Positions 10,960-22,374 of a stretch of 64,000 nucleotides of DNA are shown here, piece by piece (the stretch's first letter is position 1; each line of letters opens with the position of its first letter). Origin of the DNA: Thysanoteuthis rhombus (lineage: Eukaryota > Mollusca > Cephalopoda > Oegopsida > Thysanoteuthidae); NCBI GenBank assembly GCA_963457665.1, contig OY735215.1:32868400-32932399 (forward strand), read 5' to 3'. The position numbers and the translations under genes are program-made. The notes beneath the pieces are model-generated. The model made no database searches, was not told the DNA's origin, and saw nothing but the letters and a program-made list of their open reading frames with translations.

Positions 10960-13900
10960 AAGTTCAAATGCAACCTGAAGTTGAGGAAATCACTCGCTGC
11001 AGCTACTGGAACACTGGGCACCACTGTCTCGGCAAGCCAGGGTGGAAGTCTCAAAAGTTGATTCACATGTAGTCTCACAAAACCTCCACCTACTTCAACG
11101 TCAAAATTCACAGCCACCAACTGTCTCGTTCTGATACCGTCCATTCAATGCTTGCCAGTTCATGAATTCTGACTCGAGACCCTATTGTCAACTCATGCAG
11201 GGGAGGTTTATAACTTTTTTCCCCCTCCGTTGTATATTGCATGTATACCCCTGAATTCGATGGTCAAATTGCCGTTAGGGAATTGAAATTCGGAACTGAT
11301 GTTTCAGATATCAACCTAGCAAGAGGAACTCCAGTTGGTATATGCAGAATAATTCTAAAAGAAAATGGGAACCTGTTGACTTTGGTCTTGAGCGTTGTCC
11401 TTCCCTCTAGCCTGGTATTCTTCGGGGTCTCATTGAAATTGATAAGGAGCGTTGGACATGTCAGATTCCGTCTGAAATTATGAAGAGTTTAAATTCATCG
11501 CCGCTAAAACATGTGCCATAATCAATCAATAAAGGAAGCTGATGCTTGTCGAATATCGCTCTCAGCTTTTCGATTGTGGCTGGGACAGCAGACGTATTCG
11601 TTATGCATACCTCCGTCCATTTCGGATGAGAATCCGTACTAATTGAAACCATACGTCCCATGAAGGGGTCGGCAAAATCCACATGAATTCTCTCCCAGAG
11701 CAGACAGGAATATTCTCAGCAATGAATGAGAATTTGGGGGGGGGGGGGGCTGCTCTGACCTTGCACGCACATTTCACAAGTGTTGCTAATCATCTTGATG
11801 TCCGCATCCAAGTTTAGTTACCACAGATAGCTTCAAGCAAAAGCCCTCATGTGCACGATTCCCTTCTCCTGGAAGGGAATGACAACCTGTCCTTCCCAGA
11901 GTATCGCACAATCCTTACAACTCAGCTCCTCCCGTCTGTTGAAGCAAGGCATCAATTCAGCAGTCGAGGTGTAATTTCTCCAGTCATTCATTGTTGACTC
12001 ATTCCCCTTGCTCGAAATCGGATCCTTTCTCATCTGTGATCGCACCACAGCCACGGTCACTGGAAAATCAACCAACTCCATCACATTCACTCTGTTCTTG
12101 GAAGTGGAATAATCCGCCTTCCAGGCACTCAACGTAAATACGACTGTGACAGTCAGCATTGCAATCGGAGCATCCAGCTCGGTACTCCAACTGTATTGAG
12201 CCACTAAGAACAGCACCCAGTATTCTACTCTGGCAGCAGCAAGAGGGGAATAGTTTTTTCTCTCAGTTAACAGTCTCAGCAGTGGATTATTGTCAGTGCA
12301 TATCGTAGAATAATTTGTATACAAATACTGGTGAAGTTTTTTTTAAAATTGAACATAAGAGCCCTTTCAATATGTGTATATTTGCTTTCGGCAGCATACA
12401 ATGTCTGTGATATGTAGCATACCGGTTTCACCTTTCTATTATCCATTCCATTGAACATCAATGCTCTTATTCCATTAGAAGAAGCAACTACATGCACTAG
12501 AATTGGCTTGGATGGGTCAAAGTGCACCAACAAGGGCGCAGAACACAACATTTTCTCCATCTCTCCGCAGACCTTCTTCTTTTGTTGGGCACCCCACATC
12601 CAAAGCTTTTTTCTTCTTCGAGACACGTTAGACAAATTTGACAAATGACTATTATTATTCAGTCCCATTCTTTGGATTAGGGGGCCACTTGTATAGCCGC
12701 CATCTTCTCTGGGGGGAAGAAATGCCTTCTCTAGAAAATTGTAAAACCGACAACCCTGGAAAAGGAAATTGACATTTGGTTCACTTTAGATTCGATCCCA
12801 CATTGTTCAACGCAGTCAATACCTTCCACAGGTTTATTAGACGACTGGTATCATTACCCCCCAAAAACCAAAATGTCACCCACGTGCACTTTACAGAAAG
12901 GAATGTCCTTCAACCCCTTATCTATCTCCTGTTGAAAGATTCCGGTAGCACTATGCACTCCAAATTGCAAGCGCGTGGGCTGATAGAAGGCACGGTGGCT
13001 GTTAATTGTGAGCAGATCTCGTGTTTCCTCATCCAATTCGAGTTGCTGATAAGCATAACGCAAGTCAAGCTCACTAAACTTCTCACCACCCTTTAAAAAG
13101 GCAAATAAATCCTCCACCCGTGGAATAAGATATGTGTCACATGGCGCAGACTCATTCATAGTTTATTTGTAGTTCCTACATCTCCGCATGTTGTTTTTGG
13201 GGGCTGGCAGGTTGGGTGCAGTCCATCGTGTATACTCGACTTTTTTTTAAGGATGCCCTGGCTCTCTAGTCTGTCTCATTTCTTTGAATGCATAAGGTAT
13301 TGATCGAGCCTGGCCAAATCATCGAGTTGCTGTCTTGTCAAGTGGCAATTGGACTTTGAAGTCTTGCAAACGACCCAGCTCCACATTGAAGACCAACTCG
13401 AATTCAGCTAATAACTCCTTCGATTTCAGGGGAAACTCTCTTCCAACAAAGGGAAGCGTGGTCTTCTAATCCAACTCAAACAGTCTTGGAAAGAAATTTC
13501 GACCTAATGTTGGAATGTCGCCGTTCACAACCGCTAACGACAAAAAGACTCCTTGTTTCCTCATGCAACACATAAGCATCCACTATATCACACGGTTTCC
13601 CCCTTCTCGCCAGTGTACGTCCTCCATTTTACCAAACTCTCTTTCGAATCTTTTAGACTACGCTATTCCTAGGATTTCTTAGAACTCATCACCAAACACG
13701 ACTCGCCCGCGTTCACATCACTTTCTTTTTCATTCACTCACAATTTTCACCTGTACAGGCGGTGAACGTGACACACGAATGGTATGCAGATCAATAACTC
13801 AATACCTATCCCCGTTCCACCACAACAACCATCACCATCCTTATCAACATTGTTCACTCCAGTTCTTCTTAGATCTTTTACTCCTCCCCCACCTCCAGAT

Positions 13901-14260
13901 TAGCTATTACCATCTTGTCTACCCTTCTGATGGGTATGACATAACCGTCTACATCCATAACACTCTTTATTCGTGAAAGGGAGCGTCTGAAAGATGGCTG
14001 GTACAACTGCAACAAAAGCACCCCCGGTTCCCTAGCAAACTATGAATGGGGGTCCCAGGTTCATTTACATGCACACCTTGTTTATTTTGAATCTGCCAGG
14101 AAATTTCGTAGCCGACTCAATACCCATTGGTATCAATACAGCTTTCTCCAGCATCAATGCTCTCTCACTGAGCAGTCGGTATTGAATCTTTTCGATTCTC
14201 ATCCCCGACACCAGCCTGTCTATCAGATGCTCATTTAATCATAATTTACGGACATTTTTT
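10960..14260 (-). mobile_element. Ty3/gypsy LTR retrotransposon fossil (gag end to integrase), broken
   Basis: Reading leftwards on the minus strand, the parts fall in the canonical gypsy order. A gag tail lies near 14,230-14,050 (DRLVSGMRIEKIQ), followed by a cysteine-rich knuckle-like stretch near 13,960. A protease-to-RT spacer covers about 13,550-13,200. The reverse transcriptase core is at 13,159-12,854 (SELDLRYAYQQLELD, QFGVHSATGIFQ). RNase H is at about 12,640-12,280 (YISQTLYAAESKYTHIE). The integrase region is about 12,100-11,180 (STDSHPKWTEV), and its C-terminal tail about 11,100-10,960 (RLHVNQL). Family: Ty3/gypsy, close to the K02A2.6-type group. It is clearly broken, with many interruptions throughout, and is old. 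Boundary LTRs are not defined; LTR-related sequence is present at 14.87-15.01 kb. Confidence 0.85.
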
Positions 14261-14499
14261 TCTGGGTGTAGCGACGTGTCCACTGATGGTTTTACCGTCT
14301 CTCTTGTCTTTCGAATAGAATAGAAACATGTTTATTTCATTGGGCACAGGCTGAACACGCCAATCCTATCGATAGACATAAGTCATCGAATGTCCGTTAA
14401 TCGGCCTGTTAATAGGAAGATCTCTCAAAACTTCATAATGTGTTGCCCCCATTACAGAGAAAAAAAATCACTTTTTTCTCACTTTAGTCGGCAATGTCA

Positions 14500-15010
14500 T
14501 TAGCAGTAAACTAATACTCCAATCTTTTCTCATAGTTTTCACCAATCTTCTTCACTGGACCATTTTTTATTTGTTCTGAACAATGTGGTGCCTACTTGAA
14601 TTACGCAAGCAGAAAAACGCTGTTTTCCGACGATCGCCACTACACAAAAATACCTACAAAAATTCTTGACACTTGAATCAAATTTCCTTGCGAGTCTGGT
14701 TTATTTGTCACCATTTTCTATATTCAATAAATAAACACTGAATCTGTTAAATTGGTCTCAGACCATTTGTTCTGCAAGAAAACAAGATGGTACCCATTTA
14801 TTAACCTGAAAACTACTATTTCTTCCCACGTTAAGCCCGACCTTGTGTCACATATTGCTGTGGTGGGACAGTGATTAAATAGGAAACTGGTACTTATTTG
14901 TTGACAGTAGCACGCTCAAGGGCAGATCACTCCCGTTTTCTTATTGAACAAAGGCAGATAACTGGTGAGTTCTGAGTTAAATTACATCTCTACAAGAGTT
15001 CTCGGTGTTA
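14500..15010 (-). mobile_element. Probable 5' noncoding/LTR region of the gypsy fossil
   Basis: Lies directly upstream (minus strand) of the gag relic. The part 14,870-15,010 resembles 5,850-6,010 (shared GCTCAAGGGC and AGGCAGATAACTG blocks), as expected for a dispersed LTR family. Exact LTR ends, primer-binding site and target duplication could not be placed by eye. Confidence 0.4.
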
Positions 15011-15014
15011 TTTT

Positions 15015-15910
15015 GTGAACTAAATCTTTTATCCATAAACATTCTTAACATCATTACTCGGTATCCACCATATCTTCCCTGACAGCCCATAACCTTACCC
15101 TATCTTTCAACTGAGTTGTGTATTCTTATCCTAAAAGAACGATTCCGCTTTTGATACAAAATATTTTTCGATCAATTTTTCGATATTTTAAAATTTTTTT
15201 AGAACCACGGACCAGTCAAGGAATGTTGCATAGATTGAAAATGACAGGTCTCGAAAACTGTTTAAGAACTTCCAAATTCATCTCGGTAAATGTTCATTTG
15301 ATTACATCTGCCAAACAAGAACGGGCGTTGTCAGGTAGCAAAATCACCGGTCGTCTTCAATTGTTCGGAAAAAAGTCTTTTCGGTTCCAATGTGTCATTG
15401 AAACGAGGCAATAGCTCAGTATGACATTGCGCAGTAACATTTCAGTTTCAAGCAATTAGGAATAAAGAGTTCCTTTTGAACCCCATTAAACAAAGGAAAA
15501 CTTTTTATCCTTTTAGACTCTGCTTAGGTTGAAATATCAGTGGCTGTCCTGGACCAAGCCACGATTTCCTTTGTTTTGAATTCTGTAAATATATCCATTT
15601 TTCATCGGGTGACTATCCTATCTGAAACTTCTTTTTTCTTTGCCTAAATGGAAAGAAAGTAAGTTTTCAAACTCTCTCCGACATTTGTTTCCTTAATTTC
15701 ATACGGAACCTATTTCCCTGACTATATATGTACATATACTCAAATAATGCACCAACTCCCCGCTCCACATGCATGCACATAGACATATATTGGGTGTATT
15801 GTGTGTGGAGCAAAGTCATTTCCTGTTATGTGACCCAGGAAATTTTTTGTAAGGCAAGTCATCGCTGCTTGGAGGATTGGTGCAACGCATTCATCCAATC
15901 CTTTATTCCG
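15015..15910. other. Unclassified AT-rich DNA
   Basis: One ~98-codon open frame at 15,118-15,414 shows no family motif and an ordinary composition. I see no promoter or splice context that would make it a gene. Confidence 0.5.
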
Positions 15911-15912
15911 TC

Positions 15913-15913
<1 letters not shown>

Positions 15914-15966
<53 letters not shown>
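15914..15966. repeat. (CT)n microsatellite
   Basis: About 25 CT units immediately upstream of an RTE fragment. Confidence 0.97.
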
Positions 15967-15968
<2 letters not shown>

Positions 15969-16366
15969 AAACCAGATATGACGTACGAGTGCAAAATCTG
16001 GAAACTTACAAGACCACTAAAAAAAAACAAAAAAAACTCAGGACCGCACCAAGGGCTATGGAAAGAGTGATATCAGGAATAACTCTTGGCGATCGAAAAA
16101 GATCAAAATGGATCTGGGTTGGGAATATCGTACAAAAAAAAAGAGCAGTAAAAATGGAGAGAGGCAGGGCACGTAAGGATAAGGACGGACAACGGATGGA
16201 ACAAATGCGGACTAATTGACACCCATGGGACAGTAAACGCAGCAGGAAAATACCAGAAACAAGATAGAGAGATGAGATGATGAGAAAAGTTTGTCGTTAA
16301 GGGTGATTGGTAGAGATGGGAAAGGTCTTTGTCAAGCAATGGACTTACAACGACCAATGAAGATGA
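15967..16366 (+). mobile_element. RTE-type LINE, 3' end, between two microsatellites
   Basis: Begins MTYECKIWKLT at 15,978, a version of the RTE motif MTYGCETWTLT. It continues with LRTAPRAMERVISGITLGDR, matching the LRTAQRAMERxMLGxTLRDR block of this clade, then a W(V/I)G segment. The downstream part is decayed but ends in a FVKQWTYND-like terminus. Its end, ...GAAGATGAT, runs straight into (AT)n. The open frame of 163 codons that spans it starts in the CT microsatellite and is not a host gene. It belongs to a different RTE lineage from the copies at 5.5 and 32.0 kb. Confidence 0.75.
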
Positions 16367-16382
16367 TATATATATATATATG

Positions 16383-16447
<65 letters not shown>

Positions 16448-16487
16448 GTGTGTGTGTGTGTGTGTGTGTGCGTGTGTGTGTGTGTGC
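16366..16487. repeat. (AT)n-(GT)n microsatellite
   Basis: About 80 bp AT and 40 bp GT, starting at the terminal GAT of the RTE copy. Confidence 0.96.
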
Positions 16488-16489
16488 AG

Positions 16490-17032
16490 CAGTTTTTCAA
16501 TAAAACAATTCATGTCAGACTGAACCAACATTAGTAAATTACTAAGGCCCACATATACATACAGAAATGAATACATTCAAACGCACTCATAACCAAACGC
16601 ACGTATACGCAGGAATGCACATTCACACACCCACACAAATGTGCACATCTGTACACCGGCACCCACATGTATACACACGCATACATCACTTTTCGTTGAC
16701 AATAAACCTATTTCCTGTCTCTTTGCAGTGTGTTTCCCTTTCAATATATTTGTCATGTTTTACCCTTTGCTCTTAAATATTCACAAGGCAAACCTCACAT
16801 GAACAGATATTTCGTACCTGTTGGTAAATGGAACTCCACATTTAACCGGAAACCTTCTTACCACGATTCAAATTACGTCGCATATGGGCGTGAAGCTGCT
16901 GACGCGTTAAAAGCACGTGTCTCTGGAACTGGCGGATTGTCTCATTAAAGAGAGGAATGATTCTGCAAGCACTAACCTAAAACAAATACACACACGCCAA
17001 CACAAACACACTCACAGTCGTGCGCATGAGCT

Positions 17033-17034
<2 letters not shown>
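16490..17034. other. CA-rich low-complexity sequence and unclassified DNA
   Basis: 16,550-16,690 is rich in CACAC, ATACAC and ACGCA words, a worn CA-type repeat. The rest to 17,034 has no recognisable gene. Confidence 0.5.
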
Positions 17035-17118
<84 letters not shown>

Positions 17119-17133
17119 CATGCGTATGTGTGT
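17035..17133. repeat. (CA)n-(AT)n-(GT)n microsatellite
   Basis: Three dinucleotide blocks in series. Confidence 0.95.
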
Positions 17134-17254
17134 ATAACAAAATCAAATATGTGTCTTTCCCTAGTGAATCAAACTTTATTCACTTGCTTGATTGTCCAAG
17201 TTTCAGTTATCTCTTAATAAACTACTCTCGGCAAGAAGAAGCGGGAAAGTTTTT

Positions 17255-17298
17255 GAGGGACGTTTTTAGCGCTCAAAACTCTTCATCAGACTTCGATT
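17255..17298 (-). other. Hammerhead-core-like motif (Penelope-type)
   Basis: Minus strand carries CTGATGA, a short spacer that can partly pair, then AAAACGT. This order recalls the CTGANGA...GAAA core of hammerhead ribozymes found in Penelope-like elements. The second core element is AAAA rather than GAAA, so this copy is likely dead. Confidence 0.3.
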
Positions 17299-17358
17299 GA
17301 ATAGACCAGAAATCATGATGATAATAATAATAATAATAATGATAATAAGACACGATAG

Positions 17359-17859
17359 AGCAAGGAGTATAAGCATAGACACGATAGAGTAGCAACGATG
17401 ATACACTGGGAACTAAGTAAACAAATGGGATTCAACCATGTGGAAAAGTGGTATCAGCACAAGCCATAGGCAGTCTTGGAGAATGACAACCACAAACTAC
17501 TGTGGGACTTTGACATCCAAACTGACCACCTCATCCAGGCAAGAAGGCCGGACTTAGTAATAGTAGACAAAAAAAGGAAGGCCTGCCAAATAGTAGACGT
17601 TGCTGTGCCTGCAGACCATAGAGTAAAAAAGAAGGAGGGTGAAAAAAGGGAAAAATACCAGGACCTAGCAAGGGAGTTAAGAAAAATGTGGAACATGAAA
17701 ACCAGGGTAGTACCGGTCATAGTGGGCGCATTAGGAACTGTCCCCAAAACGCCGAGGGAGAGACTGGATGAGATCAGGATTAGGAGGAGGATAGAGACCG
17801 TACAGACCACAGCACTACTGGGAACTGCACGGATACTGAGGAAGGTGCTAGAAATATAA
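17359..17859 (+). pseudogene. R2/R4-like LINE, C-terminal restriction-like endonuclease domain
   Basis: The C-terminal 166 codons of a non-LTR retrotransposon that carries a PD-(D/E)XK-type endonuclease behind its reverse transcriptase. In one frame it reads HDRVATMIHWELSKQMGF, then KLLWDFDIQTD, RRPDLVIVDKK, IVDVAVPADHRV, REKYQDLAREL, VPVIVGALGTVP and finally LLGTARILRKVLEI before TAA. RRPD with the D of IVDVA 15 residues after that Asp gives the PD...D active-site pattern of this clade, in which the domain nicks target DNA to prime reverse transcription. One in-frame TAG (17,467-17,469) interrupts it. The RT part and the CCHC knuckle are missing, so the copy is 5'-truncated. Which exact clade (R2, R4/Dong or NeSL) I cannot say. 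Confidence 0.8.
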
Positions 17860-18102
17860 GTACTGCAACGAATTGTAGCTCTGTCATGATATGCGAAAGA
17901 GAGAGGAGACGTTAGCTGAAGACCTGAGGAGACTTATTGTCACTCAGCCTTCAGCGATAACCTCTGGGCAACCGGTGTGAAACTGTAAATCGTAGAATTA
18001 CTGCGACCTATGAGTACTGGGGGAGGAGGGCTGGAGACTTGAGGAGACTTGCTGTCACTCAAACTCCAGCGGTTACCACCAGGCAACTGGTGTGAGATTC
18101 CA

Positions 18103-18103
<1 letters not shown>
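17860..18103 (+). ncRNA. 3' UTR of the R2/R4-like LINE with duplicated hairpins
   Basis: Two tandem ~110-bp units each hold two stem-loops. Hairpin 1 pairs GCTGAAG with CTTCAGC (17,915-17,955) in unit 1 and GCTGGAG with CTCCAGC (18,030-18,070) in unit 2. Both loops are 27 nt, and an A-U pair has become G-C, a compensatory change. Hairpin 2 pairs CACCAG with CTGGTG around a GCAA tetraloop (18,077-18,092); its unit 1 counterpart is 17,962-17,977, also with GCAA but a weaker stem. In LINEs the 3' UTR RNA is what the reverse transcriptase recognises, so a conserved structure fits that role. Ends in (AAT)n. Confidence 0.65.
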
Positions 18104-18140
<37 letters not shown>

Positions 18141-18160
18141 TAATAATAATAACAACAACA
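18104..18160. repeat. (AAT)n/(AAC)n tail array
   Basis: Trinucleotide array that begins exactly at the end of the LINE 3' UTR and drifts into AAC units. Confidence 0.9.
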
Positions 18161-18174
18161 ACAGCCGCAACGAC

Positions 18175-18439
18175 AGCAATGATAATAATTCCAGGGAACA
18201 CAAGCACCTATGGGATACAGAAAATTGTCCTCACAGGCACCGTCCATATACTTTGCAGAACCCTGTCCATGTATATACAACTATGTATTGTTTCTTGTTT
18301 AGCCTCAAGTATTGGCCCTATGTTGACCCCCCTTCCAAATGTATGAGATGAAAAAAATGCCAGTGTCTACTGAGTCATAACATCGTTGCCTGCCCCAAGA
18401 TTCAAGCCGAAAGTCAGTATGCGATGAATACTATAGGAC
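18175..18439 (+). mobile_element. Second R2/R4-like LINE 3' tip (different subfamily)
   Basis: Reads IPGNTSTYGIQKIVLTGTVHIL followed by CRTLSMY in one frame, matching the last ~30 residues of the endonuclease LINE proteins (compare LLGTARILRKVLEI in the copy just upstream). The following ~165 bp is its own 3' UTR, different in sequence from the first copy, and it also ends in (AAT)n. Severely 5'-truncated. Confidence 0.6.
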
Positions 18440-18498
<59 letters not shown>

Positions 18499-18499
18499 C
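18440..18499. repeat. (AAT)n tail array
   Basis: Twenty AAT units directly after the second LINE tip. Confidence 0.95.
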
Positions 18500-18711
18500 T
18501 GTTTTCTCAATTGTATAAAATTTCCATCTGTCTTCTTGGTTCATTGACTTTTATTGCTCAGTACCTAATTCCCAGGCAGCAGATTCTGCATAAATCCATT
18601 AACCATTTCGAATTAAACATGGGTTTAGGATTCATTTTCATTTTTAGTCTACCCCTGTCTTTCTATCTCATCCCCTCCTTTGATTTCTCTCTTTCTCTCT
18701 ATCTTTACATG

Positions 18712-18713
<2 letters not shown>

Positions 18714-18743
<30 letters not shown>

Positions 18744-18775
18744 CGTACATAATATATATATATGCACATATATGA

Positions 18776-18847
<72 letters not shown>
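18714..18847. repeat. (GT)n and (AT)n microsatellites
   Basis: GT block at about 18,720-18,743; long AT block 18,779-18,847. Confidence 0.95.
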
Positions 18848-18849
<2 letters not shown>

Positions 18850-21060
18850 GGGATATATAGATTTTTGGTTTCATATATAATATGGTTTAATATATAAGTG
18901 TGCAATATATGTATAGTGATAGTAATTTGACAATATGGAAATGAAAGATTGACGAGAAAGTACGTTACATCCCTATAATATTCATTACCATAAAGATAAA
19001 ACTTTGTGCATTCACTGTGTTTCAATTGGCGCCTTGAGAAGTCATTTTGCTATCCAAAAAACTGTAGAAAGTGAAGTCCGTTGCACGTTGAAGCAATATA
19101 TTAAACTGGTAAAATAGAAAGCCAGTATTGGTTGTTGGTATAAGAGAGGGAAAGGTGTCAGGGAGCCTGCATGTGGGTCAGAGGAGATCAAAATGTGGTG
19201 TCTCTGAGACATATATGATTTAAAACAAGTTTACTGTTCCATTTGCAGTTAGAATTTCTCCCCATCAATAACAGAATGCAAGTCGGATAACTCAATGGAG
19301 GAGGTAAAAACATGCGTAAGAATTATCAAATTAGATGCACGAATCATCAAACAAACCAGGTTATAATTATTCTTCAACAATGAAGAACAGTACATCAGAA
19401 ACAATAATAATTCGTACTTTGACACAGCAATGGGTGTACATGACTCAGCTCAGATCTCCGATCTAATTGAATAATAGATGTATAGAAATATGTTTTAAAA
19501 TGAAAACAAAAGCCAACGTCAAGAACCGTTTATTTCTTAGATACCACATTCAACCTGAGAGCAAACACAGATCAACCATACATAAAACTGAATAGCTCAC
19601 CAACTAGTTCAAAAGCACTTCCAATAAAATAAAAGAAAAGCTTCTCAAAGTTCTAAACAAAAAAACATTTAAAATTGGGTAGAGTCACGTAGACAACTTT
19701 GATAAAATAACTTAAAAAATCATTACAATTAGATTAGAAATGAAAATGAAAAAAAATGAAAAATAAAACGACACAAATAGGAAAAACATTGAAAATACGA
19801 TTGGAGAAACCCCCAAAAATGTAAATTAGGAAACAAATGCCCAACATTCTAAATAGTCTACAGGGCACAACCCCCCCCCCCAAAAAAAAAAAAAACCTAT
19901 CCAAATTCTGCCTCAGCATATCACAGTAACATTCAAAACAGGACCATACAACCAAACAGAATCATTCATACTTGAAAATTATAAAAATGATACCAATTTT
20001 TACTGGAGACACAAAAGCAGTTGTAAGTCACCAAACGTGGGATATCTTTTAAATAACAGCTTATGAAAGTCAATATTTAAAATGTCTATCATGCCTTGAA
20101 GAGATTTTCAATTTAGTAACACTCAAATGCAAAGAGAATATCTTAAAATCAAAATCAGAAATAGCTGTAACTTGCGTAACGAAAGAAAATTTATCCTAGA
20201 AGCCTTGAAAGAAAAATAACCTCAGTTTAATAATAACACTTGAACTAACGACCCCAACCTCGACAAATTTAATTAATGAACCAATTGATCTCAATTAACA
20301 AAAAAGAGCGAATATACAAAAATATGAATGACGTATATAGATAAGAACTAAAAACACAAAATTGTGATAAATGAAAACAAAATAGAGCGAATTTAAAAAA
20401 AAAAACAGAATAGAACCATAGACAAACTGAAAATGTCAACAATGAGAAAGAAACCGTAAGAATCAACATAACAACCTTGAATTGAAAAAGAAAATCCATT
20501 CTAGAAAATTTAGGGAAAAAATGAACTGGAATAAGTTTGAAACCAAAAGAATAAAACAGGAAATGAAATAATACTGATGGGCATCAACAACATTAAAAAC
20601 ATTAACAATGAAAAAATCCACGATAAGTCACACAATAGTAAACAAAAATTGAAGAAAAAGGAACACAATTCTCCTAATTGCAACAAAATAATGAAAAATT
20701 TTTAAAAAATCATCCCGATTCAACGATTCGAACTAAAATCTAACATACAATAAACCAACCAATTCAAATTTTGATAAACGGAACGCGGCTTAGATTTGAA
20801 AAACAATAGATATGACAAGAAAACAGTTGATAAAAGTGAAACTAAACCGCATTATTTCGTTCTTTTCTCTCTTTGTTTTTTTTCCTGTCATATGAGAAAG
20901 ATAACTCTAATTGATAAACCAATCGTTAATTTTCTAACCCAGGATAAAGGGGAACTAAATGTATCCCAAATATAAGAAGAACAGAGATGGTTAAATACCC
21001 AACCATTCTGAAAATTGTACAGGATGAAACAGAGAGACATCTAGTTGTAAATAGAACACT
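18850..21060. other. 2.2 kb of A-rich, gene-poor DNA
   Basis: The plus strand is strongly A-rich (many AAAAC and GAAAA words), most evidently between 19.3 and 20.9 kb. No open frame shows a family motif. It could be a very old retroelement remnant, but I cannot name one. Confidence 0.5.
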
Positions 21061-21084
21061 AAACTCATTCTTAATGGGAAGATG

Positions 21085-21165
21085 AAGTAGTAGTAGTAGC
21101 GGTAGTAGTAGTAGAAGAAGAAAAAGAAGAAGAAAAAGAAGAAGAGGAGGAAGAAGAAGAAGGTG
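21085..21165. repeat. (AGT)n-(AGA)n purine-rich trinucleotide array
   Basis: AGT/AGC units pass into GAAGAA-type units without loss of triplet register. Confidence 0.85.
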
Positions 21166-21269
21166 ATACATGTATTTGTATTCACAAGTAAGATTTTCAA
21201 GTAAGTCAAATCTTAGACTTGAATACAAACATTTGACCCTAGAGTCAAATACATATGTATAGTCTGAAT

Positions 21270-21335
<66 letters not shown>
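21270..21335. repeat. (GA)n microsatellite
   Basis: About 32 AG units; a shorter AG block follows at 21,400-21,418. Confidence 0.96.
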
Positions 21336-21339
<4 letters not shown>

Positions 21340-21429
21340 TAGATAGTATATGCAAAAGGCACATGTATGTGTATATAGAGATTGGTGCTCTCAGACAGAG
21401 GGAGAGAGAGAGAGAGAGACTAGAAAAAT

Positions 21430-22050
21430 ATGTGAAAAACAGATCAATTAATGAAACAAAGTTTTAACTTGGCTTTGCTCTGTCAGAAAAGGTGGCCTGT
21501 ATTCCTGGCCACTTTTCTAATTTTCAATGCGCAGCATATAATTTGAGTGCTAAAATTTAGAAAATATGAATAAATGATTTTGAAATTTTAAGATCAGAAA
21601 GTGCAGATTTCGCTACTGAATCCTCAATTTCTCTCCTCTGTAGCCAGAAATATTCACTTCGTTAGTAAAAGAAAATATAGTCATCCGAGTGAATGGAAGT
21701 TTTAATGGAATCCACCCACATAATAACTGACCACGTGCAGATGACTTCAATCAAACTAAAGGAATCAACTGAGATAGTAAAATGGAATTCTATTCAGGCA
21801 GCTAACATAGTAAAATAGGATTTCATTCATGTTCTTATGATGTTGTTCAAATGCTGAATTTAGAGAATTATATAAAAATACTATTAGATACAAAGTGTAA
21901 GGCCTCTAGGTAAGGAAATTATCAATAGTTTGACCCTCCGATTCGAATGGATGCACCATTTTCTATAATCAATAAAATAGTGATTTTCGACGACATTGGT
22001 ATACTAGTTGTCTAATAAAACTTACAGGTTGCATGAACATCCACTAATAT
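21430..22050. other. AT-rich DNA without a recognisable gene
   Basis: Nothing recognisable on either strand. Confidence 0.55.
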
Positions 22051-22055
22051 ATATC

Positions 22056-22280
22056 ATGCTCTTCCATAGGAATAGAGCACTCTGGTGGATGGAGAATTTG
22101 AGGTAAAATGAATATATTGCTTAAATTCACCTTTACTGACCGTCCAGTTCCGTAGCTCAGCAGTAGGATACCGGTCTCCGGGTCTGAAGCGAAGGTTACA
22201 ATCCTGCCTCGCGGTACTACGATGTGATGATAGTGCACTGAGGAGTTGTAATACAACGAAAGAGCTGTCTGTGGATAACA

Positions 22281-22282
<2 letters not shown>
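22056..22282 (+). mobile_element. tRNA-derived SINE, family A, copy 1
   Basis: Opens with GCTCTTCCATAGGAATAGAG and CACTCTGGTGGA. A tRNA-like middle follows: box A-like TAGCTCAGCAGTAGGATA near 22,153 and box B-like GGTTACAATCC at 22,194. The 3' part reads GAGTTGTAATACAACGAAA and CTGTCTGTGGATAACACG, and runs straight into (AT)n. The same order is found in reverse at 26.1 kb and in pieces at 42.2 and 42.4 kb. About 230 bp, noncoding; in this copy box B has lost the usual TTCGA. Confidence 0.75.

Positions 22283-22369
<87 letters not shown>
22283..22369. repeat. (AT)n tail of the SINE
   Basis: About 43 AT units starting at the SINE 3' end. Confidence 0.97.
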
Positions 22370-22373
<4 letters not shown>

Positions 22374-22374
22374 G

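Noticed and set aside
19020-20850. Strand-asymmetric A-rich region as a long retroposed poly(A) sequence or gene
   Set aside because: No terminal tail, no frame and no motif; A-richness alone is not evidence.
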